From assembly GCA_028685295.1 (NCBI GenBank), contig JAQUEL010000017.1:1-26317 (forward strand): a DNA stretch of 26,317 nt, read 5' to 3'. The notes beneath the pieces were generated by a model. That model was not told the origin of the DNA, did no database searches, and saw only the letters and a list, made by a program, of their open reading frames with translations. The stretch is from a bacterium. GTDB lineage: Bacteria; UBP13; UBA5359. Numbering within the stretch: the stretch's first letter is position 1; every line of letters starts with the position of its first letter. Both the position numbers and the translations under genes were made by a program. Below are positions 1 through 10,800 of this stretch, piece after piece.

Positions 1-1
1 C

Positions 2-61
2 TCCCTTGAAACCCTGACCGGCAGCCGCTACAATGTAAGCATACGGCTTTTACTTCTGTAA
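2..61 (+). CDS. possible C-terminal tail of an upstream gene
   Basis: Only one forward frame stays open from the window edge, and it ends in TAA at 59-61, 27 bases before the addB start. It would encode about 19 residues ending in a leucine run. Length and position fit the end of an upstream gene in the same operon, but nothing in the peptide is recognisable and it could be chance. Confidence 0.25.
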   Translation, partial: SLETLTGSRYNVSIRLLLL

Positions 62-88
62 GCCGAGCTTTATTCATTGGAGCGGTAT

Positions 89-3000
89 ATGAGCCTGCGG
101 TTTATCCTGGGGCGGGCCGGGTACGGCAAGACAAAGTACATATACGAGAGCATCAGATCGGAATTGCTCGGCAGTAACGACGGTCCGGCTGTTCTGGTGC
201 TGGTCCCGGAGCAGGCGGCTTTCCGGACGGAGCGGGAGATTCTGTCCGGAAGTGGCTTGGCAGGCAGCTTCCGACTGCGCGTTACGGGCTTCAGCCGTCT
301 GGCGGCGGAGGTGCTGAAGAGTGTTGGGGGCGCCTCAGGGCTCTTGATAGATGAGCAGGGCAAGCGTATGCTGCTGCGCGACAGGTTATCACGACGCTGC
401 TCTGAGCTGGAGGTTTTCAGACATGCCGATTCAGGTACTGTCGATCGCCTGGCTGCAACTATCAGTGAGCTTCATCGCTACCGCATAACATCAAAAGATC
501 TTGCCGAACACTGTGACACTCTTTCCTTTGGCGAAAAAGATGGCCGCCGTCGGGCACTGCTGCCAAAGATGCGGGAGCTGGCCTTGATCTACGGCGATTT
601 TGAGGAGTGTCTACGGCAGAGCCGTTACATGGATCCGGATGATGCTCTGGATCTGGCTGCCGCTGCTGTCGGCCGCTGGCATATCGGCAAGGGTGCCTTC
701 GTATATATAGATGGCTTTACCGGTTTTACTCCTCAGGAACTGGCTATGATCGAGGCGCTGCTGGAAACAGTATCTAAAATGAACGTCGCCCTCTCTTTTC
801 CTCCTGATCTGGCCGGTCGCAAACCTAAAAACGGCGGCATATTCTCAGATATCCTGGAAACATATAACAGCCTTAAGGGCATAGCCGATAAACCGGAGAT
901 ATCTATAGAACCCCCCGTGCTGCTGCAGCCCTCTGCTCCGTTACGTTTCTCCAAGCCTACGCTTATTCACCTGGAGCGGTTCTACCCCGGATATAATCGT
1001 ACTCCCTTTCAGGGTATGCCGGATGGCCTGCATCTGCGTGCCGCCGCCAATCCCAGGGCCGAGGTAGAATGGGTGGCCAGGGAGATAATCAGGCTCTGCC
1101 GTGATCAGGGCTATCGCTGGCGGGATTGCGCCGTGATAGCACGCAATTTGGAGGATTATGCTGATCTCATCCGAGCCGTTTTTGATGAGGCAGGCATTCC
1201 CTGCTTTATTGATCGCCGTCACCCGGTGAATCATCATCCGCTGGTGGGATTGTTGCGCTCTGCAGTGGAATTGCAGATTACAGACTGGTCTTACGAAGCT
1301 GTTTTTTCCTGCCTGAAGACGGATATCTTCCCCTTGGACAGGGATGATTGCGACGTGCTGGAGAACTATGTTCTGGCGCATGGTATCAGAGGCCGTCGCA
1401 GCTGGCTGGATATGCCACCCTGGACCTACCGGGCGGAGATGCTGCGGGAGAAAGAACCCTCTGATACAGAAGCCGGAAGCCTGGAGTCTGAACAGAGTGC
1501 GCATGAGAATCCCGAAACCAACGATCAACAAACCAACAACATACCCGGGGAGCATACCGAAAGATTACTTGACCGTGTTAACCGGGCCCGTGATATAGTG
1601 GCGGATAATTTACGAAAGTTTTGCTCTGACTTTGCCGAGGGCCTTACTGTTCGCCGTGCCTGTCTGGCAGTTTATGACCTGCTGGAACGCCTTCAGGTGC
1701 GTGAAATACTGGAACGGTGGTATCTGGAGGCTATGGAGTTCGGCCATATTGAGGAAGCGGAGGAGCATGCCGGGGCCTGGGGTAAGATCATAGGGCTGCT
1801 GGACCAGATGATGGAATTTCTGGACGAGACGGAAATAAGCCCGCGTGCCTTTCTGGAATTGCTGGAAGCTGCTCTGCAAAGTGTGGATCTGGGCCTGATA
1901 CCTCCGGGAATGGATGCAGCCGTAGCCGGATCCATAGACAGAGCCCGTTTTCCACATATCAAGGCGGCTTTTGTTATCGGACTGAATGACGGTTCTTTCC
2001 CGGCCCTGCCCGGCGAGGATATGATCTTCAGCGATACCGATCGCCGGCTGTTGAAAGAAGGCGGATTGAAATTGGCGCCATCCAGCCGAGAGCAATTGCT
2101 GCGAGAGCGATATTTTGCCTATATGGCCCTGACCAGAGCCTCAGAGTATCTCAGTCTTAGTTACTCTCTGGCGGATGCTGAAGGACGATCACGATCGCTA
2201 TCATCGGTGGTGACGCATATCAAGGAACTCTTTCCCGGCCTGAGAACAGAGAATTGGCCCATCGAGCCCGGAGAGAGCCAGGCCGATGGGTCGGCCGAAG
2301 ATTTTATTATCGGTCGCGAAGAAGCTCTCTTCTACCTGATAAGCCGATTAGAGACCATGCGCTCCAGCTGGAAGGAATCCGGACAGAAGGGTTCCGAGAA
2401 GCTAAAGCCGCAGGGCCTTTGGATAGACCTTTATCGGCTGCTGCTGGATGCCTCCGGCTCCGGCCGGGAAAGAAAATTGCTTCAGTCTCTGAACCATACC
2501 AACCGGGCACAGCCACTCTCTGAGAGCGTCATGGCAGAGATGGTCGGTCCGGTACTGCATGGCAGCGTATCATCATTGGAGCGTTTTACCGCCTGTCCTT
2601 TCTCATATTACGCCTCGCATTTATTGGGCTTGAAAGAGCGTAGCGTTTTCAAAATGGAGGCTGTCCACGCTGGTGTTTTCAGGCATGCCGCCATGCGTGA
2701 TTTTGTTCTGGCTTTACAGGAGAACGGTCTTGATTGGGGCGAACTGGGGCCGGAGGAGGCGGCCGAGATCATGGGACGTATCTGTGAAGAGCTTATTCCG
2801 CGTTTGCAAAACGAAATACTTCTCAGCAGCAATAAGTATCGTTATTTGGCGGATACTCTGACGGCAGTAATGCAGCGGATAGCTGTTATTTATACTGAAG
2901 CGGCCCGGCAGACGGCTTATCGTCCTGTAGGTGTGGAGCTGGACTTCGGCTATGGGCAACCATTGCCGTCGCTGAGCATCAAGTTGAGCGGCGGGCGGCG

Positions 3001-3721
3001 TTTGGAACTGGAAGGGCGCATAGATCGTGTGGATGCTGCACCATCCGGCGAATGGAGAATCATAGATTACAAGGGAAGCGAGCGTCTCAGGCTGGACCCT
3101 GCAGATGTAATGTATGGATTATCGTTACAGCTTACAGCGTATGCCGCTTTGCTTCAAGAGTATGGCCGTCGGCTGCATTCTTCTTTATCAGTAATCGGCG
3201 GGCTCTTCTATGCTCCGTTGCACGATCCTCCTCTCAGGGCTGACGGCCCCTGGAATGAGGAGAGCGTAGCTCGTGAGTATCGCAAAAGATTGAAGATGAA
3301 TGGTCTTTTTTCGGAAGATACCAAACATATTTTGGATAGGAAACTGGCTCCCGGCCAGGAATCACTACTGGTCAACCTATCGCTGAAAAAGGATGGCAAT
3401 CCGGTTGCTCATTGCGGAGCGGTGAGCGTTGACCGTTTGCGTTTGCTGGCGGATTATACTCGTATTTCTCTGGCTGAAATCGGCAATCGGGTGCTGCAGG
3501 GGCAGCCTGAGATTGCTCCTTTCCGCCGTGGCAACAGCACCGCCTGCACGTACTGCGAATTCAAACCGATATGCGCCTTTGATTCCTCTTTGCCGGATAA
3601 CAACTGGCGCCGGCTGGACAGGGCCTTTCGTGAGCAGGCTTTCAATGCTATGGCAGATAGAATATATAAGAAACAGAGCAGGAAGCAGGAGACAAGAGTT
3701 CGGATCGGTCAATCAGCATAG
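89..3721 (+). CDS. addB: ATP-dependent helicase/nuclease subunit B (AddB)
   Basis: AddB is the partner of AddA in the Firmicutes AddAB helicase-nuclease. The complex resects double-strand breaks up to Chi and hands the 3' end to RecA. The protein is 1210 aa, close to B. subtilis AddB (about 1166). The N-terminus carries a Walker A motif GRAGYGKT just after the start. The C-terminal RecB-like nuclease shows GRIDRVD and IIDYKGS followed by QLTAYA. Four cysteines at about residues 836, 1153, 1156 and 1162 (C...C-x2-C-x5-C) match the spacing of the AddB 4Fe-4S cluster. The ATG at 89 is chosen because GGAG lies 6 bases upstream and the protein then begins like known AddB. An in-frame TTG at 77 overlaps that ribosome binding site and is less likely. 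A hydrophilic Glu/Asn/Gln-rich stretch near residues 455-490 looks like a variable linker. addA follows 60 bases later. Confidence 0.94.
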   Translation: MSLRFILGRAGYGKTKYIYESIRSELLGSNDGPAVLVLVPEQAAFRTEREILSGSGLAGSFRLRVTGFSRLAAEVLKSVGGASGLLIDEQGKRMLLRDRLSRRCSELEVFRHADSGTVDRLAATISELHRYRITSKDLAEHCDTLSFGEKDGRRRALLPKMRELALIYGDFEECLRQSRYMDPDDALDLAAAAVGRWHIGKGAFVYIDGFTGFTPQELAMIEALLETVSKMNVALSFPPDLAGRKPKNGGIFSDILETYNSLKGIADKPEISIEPPVLLQPSAPLRFSKPTLIHLERFYPGYNRTPFQGMPDGLHLRAAANPRAEVEWVAREIIRLCRDQGYRWRDCAVIARNLEDYADLIRAVFDEAGIPCFIDRRHPVNHHPLVGLLRSAVELQITDWSYEAVFSCLKTDIFPLDRDDCDVLENYVLAHGIRGRRSWLDMPPWTYRAEMLREKEPSDTEAGSLESEQSAHENPETNDQQTNNIPGEHTERLLDRVNRARDIVADNLRKFCSDFAEGLTVRRACLAVYDLLERLQVREILERWYLEAMEFGHIEEAEEHAGAWGKIIGLLDQMMEFLDETEISPRAFLELLEAALQSVDLGLIPPGMDAAVAGSIDRARFPHIKAAFVIGLNDGSFPALPGEDMIFSDTDRRLLKEGGLKLAPSSREQLLRERYFAYMALTRASEYLSLSYSLADAEGRSRSLSSVVTHIKELFPGLRTENWPIEPGESQADGSAEDFIIGREEALFYLISRLETMRSSWKESGQKGSEKLKPQGLWIDLYRLLLDASGSGRERKLLQSLNHTNRAQPLSESVMAEMVGPVLHGSVSSLERFTACPFSYYASHLLGLKERSVFKMEAVHAGVFRHAAMRDFVLALQENGLDWGELGPEEAAEIMGRICEELIPRLQNEILLSSNKYRYLADTLTAVMQRIAVIYTEAARQTAYRPVGVELDFGYGQPLPSLSIKLSGGRRLELEGRIDRVDAAPSGEWRIIDYKGSERLRLDPADVMYGLSLQLTAYAALLQEYGRRLHSSLSVIGGLFYAPLHDPPLRADGPWNEESVAREYRKRLKMNGLFSEDTKHILDRKLAPGQESLLVNLSLKKDGNPVAHCGAVSVDRLRLLADYTRISLAEIGNRVLQGQPEIAPFRRGNSTACTYCEFKPICAFDSSLPDNNWRRLDRAFREQAFNAMADRIYKKQSRKQETRVRIGQSA

Positions 3722-3781
3722 GAGTGCGTTTAGATACCCCGGTCTGTTTGCATGGCAATCGCCGGGCAATAGGGAATAAGC

Positions 3782-6700
3782 ATGGAAAGCGTAAAACTAA
3801 CAATTAGCGACCAACAACCGGCAGCTACTGCCACAGGCGGTACTTCCTGGACCCCGGCTCAACAACGGGCCATTGATCTACGGGGTTCCGATATTCTGGT
3901 TTCCGCCGCTGCTGGAGCCGGTAAGACAGCCGTATTGGTGGAGCGCATCATTCAGCATATTCTGAAGCCCGGTGATATAGATGATATCGTTACCCGCATA
4001 CTGGTGGTCACCTTTACTGAAGCGGCAGCCATGGAGATGCGCAGCCGAATCATCGATAGTATAAGGAAGACACTGGCGGAAATTCCAGAGGAGAATGAGC
4101 GGCGGCGTGAGCATCTGCACCGCCAGATGGTTCTGGCTGAGGGAGCCTCCATCTCCACCCTGCATGCCTTCTGTCTTAAAATCGTCAGGCAGTACTACTA
4201 CCGGCTGGAGGGGTTGGACCCGGCCTTCGGCGTCATGGATGCCGATGAAGCTGACCTGTTGAGACTGGAAGTTTTGGAGAGTCTTTACGAGGAAAGCTAT
4301 TCATCTTTGCCCGGCTTTACGGAGTTGCTGGAGTACTTCGGCGGCCAGGAAAAGATGTTGACCACAACACTTCTCAAGCTCTATGATTTTGCCTGGAGCC
4401 AGCCCTGGCCGCTGGATTGGTTGGATAAAGCGGCCTCTGCCTATGACCTTCCTAATGATAAAGCGCTGACAGAAACCCGTTGGCTATCTGCCGTCATAGA
4501 GGAAACAGCGGCCGCTCTGGCCTATGCGGCAGAGCTTACTGAACTTAATCTGCATGATTGTTGCTGTCCCGGCGGTCCGGTTGCTTATGCTTCAGCTTTA
4601 CAAGCGGATGTCGATACCGTCGGGCAGGTGCTGCAAGTAGCCCGGGGGGGCAGCTGGGATGACCTGATGCATATATTTGAGGGGGTTGCCTTTGTTAAGC
4701 TGGCGCCGGTGAGAGCTAAGGATGGGGTCGATGAGAGGCTGAAGGAACGAGTGCAGGAACGACGTAAGGTTGTTAAGAGAATTGTGGATACTCTACAGCA
4801 GCGCTTCAATCGCCCGGTTGCTATGCTGGCACAGGAGATTTATCAAACGGCACCACTAGCGCAGACGCTGACAGCGCTCGTCAAACGATTTGCCTCTGCC
4901 TTTTTCGAAGCCAAGCAGGATCATCGCCTGGTGGATTTCAACGATCTGGAACATCTTTGTTTGAAGCTGCTGTTGGGTGAGGGATCCAGGCCCGGCTGTG
5001 AGATACCTTCTGAAGTAGCTTTAGAATTGAAAGAGCGCTTTGAAGAGGTTCTGGTCGATGAATACCAGGATATCAATGAACTGCAGGATACCATATTGAG
5101 ACTGGTTTCCCGTCGCGGCGGTGAGGACGGGCAACCCAATCTCTTTATGGTGGGAGATGTCAAACAGAGCATTTATCGCTTTAGGCTGGCTGATCCGGCC
5201 ATCTTTCAGGGAAGATACAATGCTTATCCGTCAGATGACGGTCGCAGTGCCCCGGATGAAAGGGTAAAGATCATTCTGGGAGATAATTTCCGCAGCCGCC
5301 GAACGGTTATCGATGGAGTCAATCTGGTCTTCAAGCAGATAATGACAGCGGAACTGGGTGGTATCGATTATGATGAGAACCACCGATTGAAATATGGCGC
5401 ATTTAAGGCCTATGCCGATGATGGTGAAGATGAGGCGTATTACGCCGAGCTGGAATTTCCGGAGACGGAGCTGTGGCTCTGTACCGCTGACGAGATTGAC
5501 GGGCAGGAAGGCGAAATTGAAGACGATGAAAATGCCGAAGAAGGACCGGAAGATCTGGAGAACATTGAGCGCGAAGGACGCCTTATAGCCCGGCGTATCC
5601 GTGCGTTGATGGGAGAAGGCCCGGAAAAAGAGTTGCAGGTATATGACAAGCGAAGCAGAGCGATGCGTCCCGTCCGCTACAGTGATATGGCTATCCTGCT
5701 TCGCTCCACCAAGATCAAGGCCAATCTTCTGCTGGAAGAGCTGCGCCGCTGCGACATACCCGCTTACGCCGATCTGGGAGGCGGTTATTTCAACGCTGTT
5801 GAGGTAGAGACCATGTTCTCTTTGCTGCAGATCATAGATAATCCTCGCCAGGATATTCATCTGGCAGCGGTGTTGCGTTCGCCTTTAGTTGGCTTGCACG
5901 AAGATGATCTAGCCCGTATTCGGCTGGCCGATAGGCAGGGCGATTATTATGATGCGTTGCAGGCTGCCGCCGCCGGGGAGGGTGATCCGGCAGAGGCTGT
6001 CGGTGATTTTCTCTTTCATCTTGATCAATGGCGAACTACGGCCAGGCGGCAGCCTCTGGCCGATCTGATCCAGCGCATCTATGCCGAAACCGGTTATCTG
6101 GCTTATGTAGGCGGCCTTCCCGGCGGTGGACAGAGACGCGCCAACCTGCGGGCACTCTATGACAGAGCCAGGCAGTTCGGTGGTTTCAGCCGGCAGAATC
6201 TCTTTCGTTTTCTACGTTTTATTGAGAATTTGAGGCAGAACCAGGGAGATCTGGGCACAGCCGGGGCCCTCGGAGAGAGTGAAGATGTAGTACGTATCAT
6301 GAGCATCCACAAGAGTAAGGGCCTGGAATTCCCGGTAGTCTTTTTGGCCGATCTGGGCAAGCGCTTTAATCTGGATGACACCAGGGGAGATGTTTTGATC
6401 CATCGCGGCTCTGGTCTGGGATTGGGCCTTTCCTGCTATGACAGGAAGCTACGTTTGCGTTACCCTACGCTGGCCCGTGAAGCGGTGGCGGCAGCCATTA
6501 GGCAGGATAGTTTGGCTGAAGAGCTGCGTGTACTTTATGTGGCTATGACCAGGGCACGGGAACGCCTGATCATGACTGCCTCCATCAAGAAGCATTATGC
6601 CGCCGTTCAGCGCTGGAGCATCTCCGATCATCAGAGCCGGGCATTTCCGTTATATCGGCTGGCGGCAGCTTCCGGATTCCTTGACTGGTTGATGCCGGCA

Positions 6701-7759
6701 CTGCTCAGGCACAGAGATGGAGGGCTCTTTCTGGCTTCTTTAGGGCTGGAGATGTCACCGTCGCCTGAGGATATACTTGAAGACCAGTCGGCTTGGAAGA
6801 TATCCTTGGTACACGCTGCGGAACTGCAGCGGCAAGTACATACAGGGAACGGAGCCTGGAGTTTTCTGAAGAATCTCGAACAGCCCCCCGGTTCCCCCGA
6901 CTCCGGCGTTACAGCCCGGCTTGACCGGGCGCTTGGTTGGAAATATCCTTTTGCTTCAATTGCCGGTTTGCCACAGAGAGTGCGGATAACCGAAATTGAA
7001 CATTTGCTGCCGGGGCCGGTAGGGGTTAACCACCCTGCATCCGGCAATATCCCCACGGTGGATACAGGCGGACAGTACAGCTTATGGCCGGCAGAGGAGT
7101 TAGAGATCAACAGCCGAGAACCGACGGCTGAGTCCGCAGGGCACGCTTATGAATGGGATGATGAACTGCTGGAAGAGCCGAAGGTTTCGTTTGCGTTCTC
7201 TGCTGCCATATCCCGGTCAGAGGGCAGACGGCCGGGCGCAGCTGCTGTCGGTACAATCAACCATCTGGTGTTGCAGCATCTGAATCTGGATAGAGCGCTG
7301 GATGAAGTCGGTATAGCTCTGCAAATTCAGCAGATGACGGATAGAGGATTGCTGCGGCAGGAAGAGACGGCCTCTATTCTGGTTAAGGAGATAGCAACTT
7401 TTTTCTGCTCCGATCTTGGCAGGCGCATCCTGGCGGAGCGTCATAATCTACGCCGTGAACTTCCCTTCAGCCTTCTGCTGCCGGCGGCTGAAGTTTACCC
7501 CGATATACCGCCGGATCAACTGCAGAGAGAACATGTCTCCCTTTACGGCATTATAGATTGCCTTGTTCCGATGGACGACGGTTATATGTTGATAGATTAC
7601 AAAACGGACAGGCTGGGCCCGGAGGAAGCCGAAACAGCCCGTGTCAGATATACAACTCAAATGAGGGCCTACAGCCTGGCGGTGGAGCGCATCACCTGCC
7701 GGCGTGTCCTGGAGAGATGGATCTATTTGCTGCGGCCGGGAGCGGCGGTGAGGATCTGA
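3782..7759 (+). CDS. addA: ATP-dependent helicase/nuclease subunit A (AddA)
   Basis: AddA is the UvrD/Rep-type 3'-5' helicase plus nuclease subunit of AddAB and should form a heterodimer with the AddB encoded just upstream. The protein is 1325 aa, slightly longer than B. subtilis AddA (about 1230). Superfamily 1 motifs run in order: Walker A AAAGAGKT (Lys48), VDFNDLE, Walker B LVDEYQDIN near residue 425, GDVKQSIYRFR, SIHKSKGLEFPVVF and LYVAMTRARERL. The C-terminal RecB-family nuclease has INHLVLQHL, GIID and LIDYKTD followed by TQMRAYSLA, so both activities look intact. An acidic linker near residues 560-590 sits where other Firmicutes AddA proteins also have a charged linker. The ribosome binding site is only fair, suggesting translation linked to addB in one operon. 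Confidence 0.97.
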   Translation: MESVKLTISDQQPAATATGGTSWTPAQQRAIDLRGSDILVSAAAGAGKTAVLVERIIQHILKPGDIDDIVTRILVVTFTEAAAMEMRSRIIDSIRKTLAEIPEENERRREHLHRQMVLAEGASISTLHAFCLKIVRQYYYRLEGLDPAFGVMDADEADLLRLEVLESLYEESYSSLPGFTELLEYFGGQEKMLTTTLLKLYDFAWSQPWPLDWLDKAASAYDLPNDKALTETRWLSAVIEETAAALAYAAELTELNLHDCCCPGGPVAYASALQADVDTVGQVLQVARGGSWDDLMHIFEGVAFVKLAPVRAKDGVDERLKERVQERRKVVKRIVDTLQQRFNRPVAMLAQEIYQTAPLAQTLTALVKRFASAFFEAKQDHRLVDFNDLEHLCLKLLLGEGSRPGCEIPSEVALELKERFEEVLVDEYQDINELQDTILRLVSRRGGEDGQPNLFMVGDVKQSIYRFRLADPAIFQGRYNAYPSDDGRSAPDERVKIILGDNFRSRRTVIDGVNLVFKQIMTAELGGIDYDENHRLKYGAFKAYADDGEDEAYYAELEFPETELWLCTADEIDGQEGEIEDDENAEEGPEDLENIEREGRLIARRIRALMGEGPEKELQVYDKRSRAMRPVRYSDMAILLRSTKIKANLLLEELRRCDIPAYADLGGGYFNAVEVETMFSLLQIIDNPRQDIHLAAVLRSPLVGLHEDDLARIRLADRQGDYYDALQAAAAGEGDPAEAVGDFLFHLDQWRTTARRQPLADLIQRIYAETGYLAYVGGLPGGGQRRANLRALYDRARQFGGFSRQNLFRFLRFIENLRQNQGDLGTAGALGESEDVVRIMSIHKSKGLEFPVVFLADLGKRFNLDDTRGDVLIHRGSGLGLGLSCYDRKLRLRYPTLAREAVAAAIRQDSLAEELRVLYVAMTRARERLIMTASIKKHYAAVQRWSISDHQSRAFPLYRLAAASGFLDWLMPALLRHRDGGLFLASLGLEMSPSPEDILEDQSAWKISLVHAAELQRQVHTGNGAWSFLKNLEQPPGSPDSGVTARLDRALGWKYPFASIAGLPQRVRITEIEHLLPGPVGVNHPASGNIPTVDTGGQYSLWPAEELEINSREPTAESAGHAYEWDDELLEEPKVSFAFSAAISRSEGRRPGAAAVGTINHLVLQHLNLDRALDEVGIALQIQQMTDRGLLRQEETASILVKEIATFFCSDLGRRILAERHNLRRELPFSLLLPAAEVYPDIPPDQLQREHVSLYGIIDCLVPMDDGYMLIDYKTDRLGPEEAETARVRYTTQMRAYSLAVERITCRRVLERWIYLLRPGAAVRI

Positions 7760-7883
7760 GAGTAGCAATGAATTTGTCTAAGCATGTAATCGTCTGGTAT
7801 GATGCTTGCCAGGCAAATCCGGGCGAACGCCTTACAATCCTCCCGGTTGACATTCCCTGCTATCTCCCATAGCATATTCAAGG

Positions 7884-7898
7884 GTGATGTGATGTGAT
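7884..7898 (+). repeat. 5-bp tandem repeat (GTGAT x3) over an RBS and start codon
   Basis: Three exact copies of GTGAT at 7884, 7889 and 7894 run from the GGTGAT ribosome-binding element (7883-7888) into the start codons of the SNF2 gene (GTG 7894, ATG 7897). Gain or loss of one unit would move the start relative to the ribosome binding site by 5 bases. The repeat is seen directly; any effect is inference. Confidence 0.6.
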
Positions 7899-10800
7899 GA
7901 GTATATCGACTATCGACAGGTCGTCAGCGGCCAATATAGATATTGACGTAATATTGGAGAGGGCTGCTTCTGCCGTACGGGCGAGAGGGCAGATTTACTA
8001 TCATCAGGGACGGGTGGAGATAGCCGATATCAATGCCGAGGGGGCGCTGCTGCTGGTAGAGGGCAGCCGGCCGTACCCTTATAAAGTTGAAGCACTTTTC
8101 AGCTCTGAAGAGAGAGCCGGGGTGATATTTTGCTGTGATTGTCCCTATGCTCATGCAGCTCTTACCTGTAAACATATGGTGGCGGCGGCTCTCAAGCTCA
8201 AGACATATTTTGACGACAGGATGGGGAATACCTGGCGCGATTCGCTGGATAGTATTCTGCAGCCGCAAGCGTATACCTCCGCCAAACAACCCAAGGAGAT
8301 ACTTGTTTTCAGTCTGCAGCACGATGATTGGGAGTGGCGAATCATTCCTTACGCTCTGGCTCTTTCGTACTTCGACGGGGAAGGTCTCTCTGACATCGGA
8401 GCCGTCAGAGAGATAATCACCCGTAAGAAGCTCTCCGGAAAGGCAAAATCCTTGCGTTACAGTTCGGGTAGGGACAGCTGTCGCTGGCTGCAAATAGGTG
8501 ACGGCTGTCACGCTCTAATCGGTAAACTGGTAAAGGATCATTGTTATTATGGTTTTCGGGGCGAAAATATCGATATCATAATCCGGGCTCTGGGAGGGAA
8601 CGGCATCTATTTCGGCACAGAGAAAAGCCCGCTGAAAACACCGTTGGAGATATTTTTAGAGCCGGCGACCGTGCAGCTGGAAGCCAAACGCGTGCCGGAA
8701 GGTTTGTGCCTGACCGGGTCGGCTCTGGTCGGCGGCTGCAAGCTGCCGTTGCAAAGCCCGCATACGCAGATCATCTCCTCCAAATACGCCTGGCTGCTTT
8801 CCGGCTCCACGCTCTTTACCGCTGACAAGCCGGAGCTGGCCGAGATGTTGCTGAAAATGCAGCCCATCGTCATTCCTGAAGAAGATCGTCTCACTTTTTA
8901 TCAGCGATATTTGGGGCCGCTGGCCGAATCCCTAAACATGGATGGAGATGCTCTGCCGGAGTGGCGGGATATAGAGGCCGAGCCGGTGCCACGCCTTTAT
9001 CTGTATGAGGATAGCGGCGAGCTGGGAGCGGAATTGCTCTTTGCCTACGGCGAAGCGGAGGTCATGTATGAGACCAAATCGCCGTCCTGCACTGTTCATG
9101 CCCTGCCGGACGGCTCTGCCATGCTGCGCATACATCGGCAGCCGGAGCAGGAACAGACCATCTGGAAGAGCCTGTCAAAGTTCGGCCTGAAGCGCGGAGA
9201 TGCCGCTCAACTTTTTCAACTGCGTAAGGCGGTTACGCCGGTGGATTTTATCTGCAGCTACCTGCCCCGTCTGGCTGCGAGCGGCTTTGAGGTATACGGC
9301 GAGGAGAACATCGACAGTATCAGGATCAACCGTAATACGCCGAAGATATCCATGGTGGTGAGTTCGGAAATCGACTGGTTCGATCTCAAGACCGTCGTTA
9401 CTTTTGGCGATATCGAGCTCTCCCTGGCCGAATTCCGTCGCGCTCTGAAGAAGCGGGAGCGTTACGTCAAACTGGTCGATGGTTCCATCGGGGAACTGCC
9501 TCGGGAATGGCTGGAGCGCTACCGGCACATCTTCGAGCTTGCTGAGGAGGATGGTGGCAGCCTACATCTGCGCAAGTCGCAGATAACCCTGCTGGAAGCC
9601 GCATTGGACCAAGCCGATGAAGTTCAGAGCGATGCGGAGTTCAAAGATAGATGCGGGCGTCTGCGCGGCTTTACCGGCATTGAGCCGATGGCACTACCGT
9701 CAGGTTTTAACGGCGAATTGCGACCATATCAAAAAGCCGGCTACGATTGGCTTCATTTTCTTCATGATTATGAACTGGGCGGTTGTCTGGCCGACGATAT
9801 GGGCATCGGCAAGACAGTGCAGGCACTAGCCCTTCTGGCTTCGCTGCAGGAGAGCGGACAGGCGCAGGCAGCCAGTCTGATCGTCATGCCGCGCTCCCTG
9901 CTGACCAACTGGGCCCGTGAGGCAGAGCGCTTCACCCCCGAGCTTCGTATCCTGATACATGCCGACGGAGACCGTCCCGATGACCAGGCTCATTTTGACA
10001 ATTACGACCTGGTGCTGACTACTTACGGCATTATGCTGCGAGATGAGAAGATGCTGCGGCAATATCGTTTCCATTATGTTATTCTGGACGAATCCCAGGC
10101 CATCAAGAACCCCATAGCGCTTACCAGCCGGGCGACCAGACATCTGATCTGTGATCATCGCCTGGTGCTGACCGGCACACCGGTGGAGAATTCCACCCTG
10201 GACCTTTGGTCGCAATTCGCCTTTCTCAATCCGGGCATGCTGGGCAGCCTGGATTATTTTCGTAAGGAACTTGCCAATCCCGTGGAACGTAACAGAGATG
10301 GGAGTGCGATTAAAGAATTACGCCATCTAGTCTATCCCTTCATTCTACGGCGAACCAAAAAACAGGTGGCTGAGGAACTGCCGCCCTGCAGCGAATGCAT
10401 CGTTTACTGCGATATGGAGCCTGCTCAGCGGAAAGTGTATACCTTGTGCCGGGATAAGTACCGGGCTTATCTGCTGAACATGATCGAGACGGAAGGCATA
10501 AACAATATGCGGATGAAGATCCTGGAGGGCCTGCTACGCCTGCGTCAAATATGCGATCATCCGGTTCTGGCGGACCCCGGTTTCAAAGGCGGATCGGTCA
10601 AGATGAACGTGCTACTGGAGGCTGTGGAGACACTCCGGGAGGAGGGACACAAGGCGCTTGTCTTTTCGCAGTTTACCAGGATGCTGAAGGAAATTGAAAA
10701 GGAATTGCAGGCTCGCCATATTCCTTATATGTATCTGGACGGCCGTACCACAGATCGCCAGGAGCGCATCGATATCTTTCAGAAAGACCCCGATATCCCG

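Noticed and set aside
941-1555. 204-codon - strand frame inside addB
   Set aside because: Antisense shadow of addB; no recognisable motif, and the addB frame is continuous through it.
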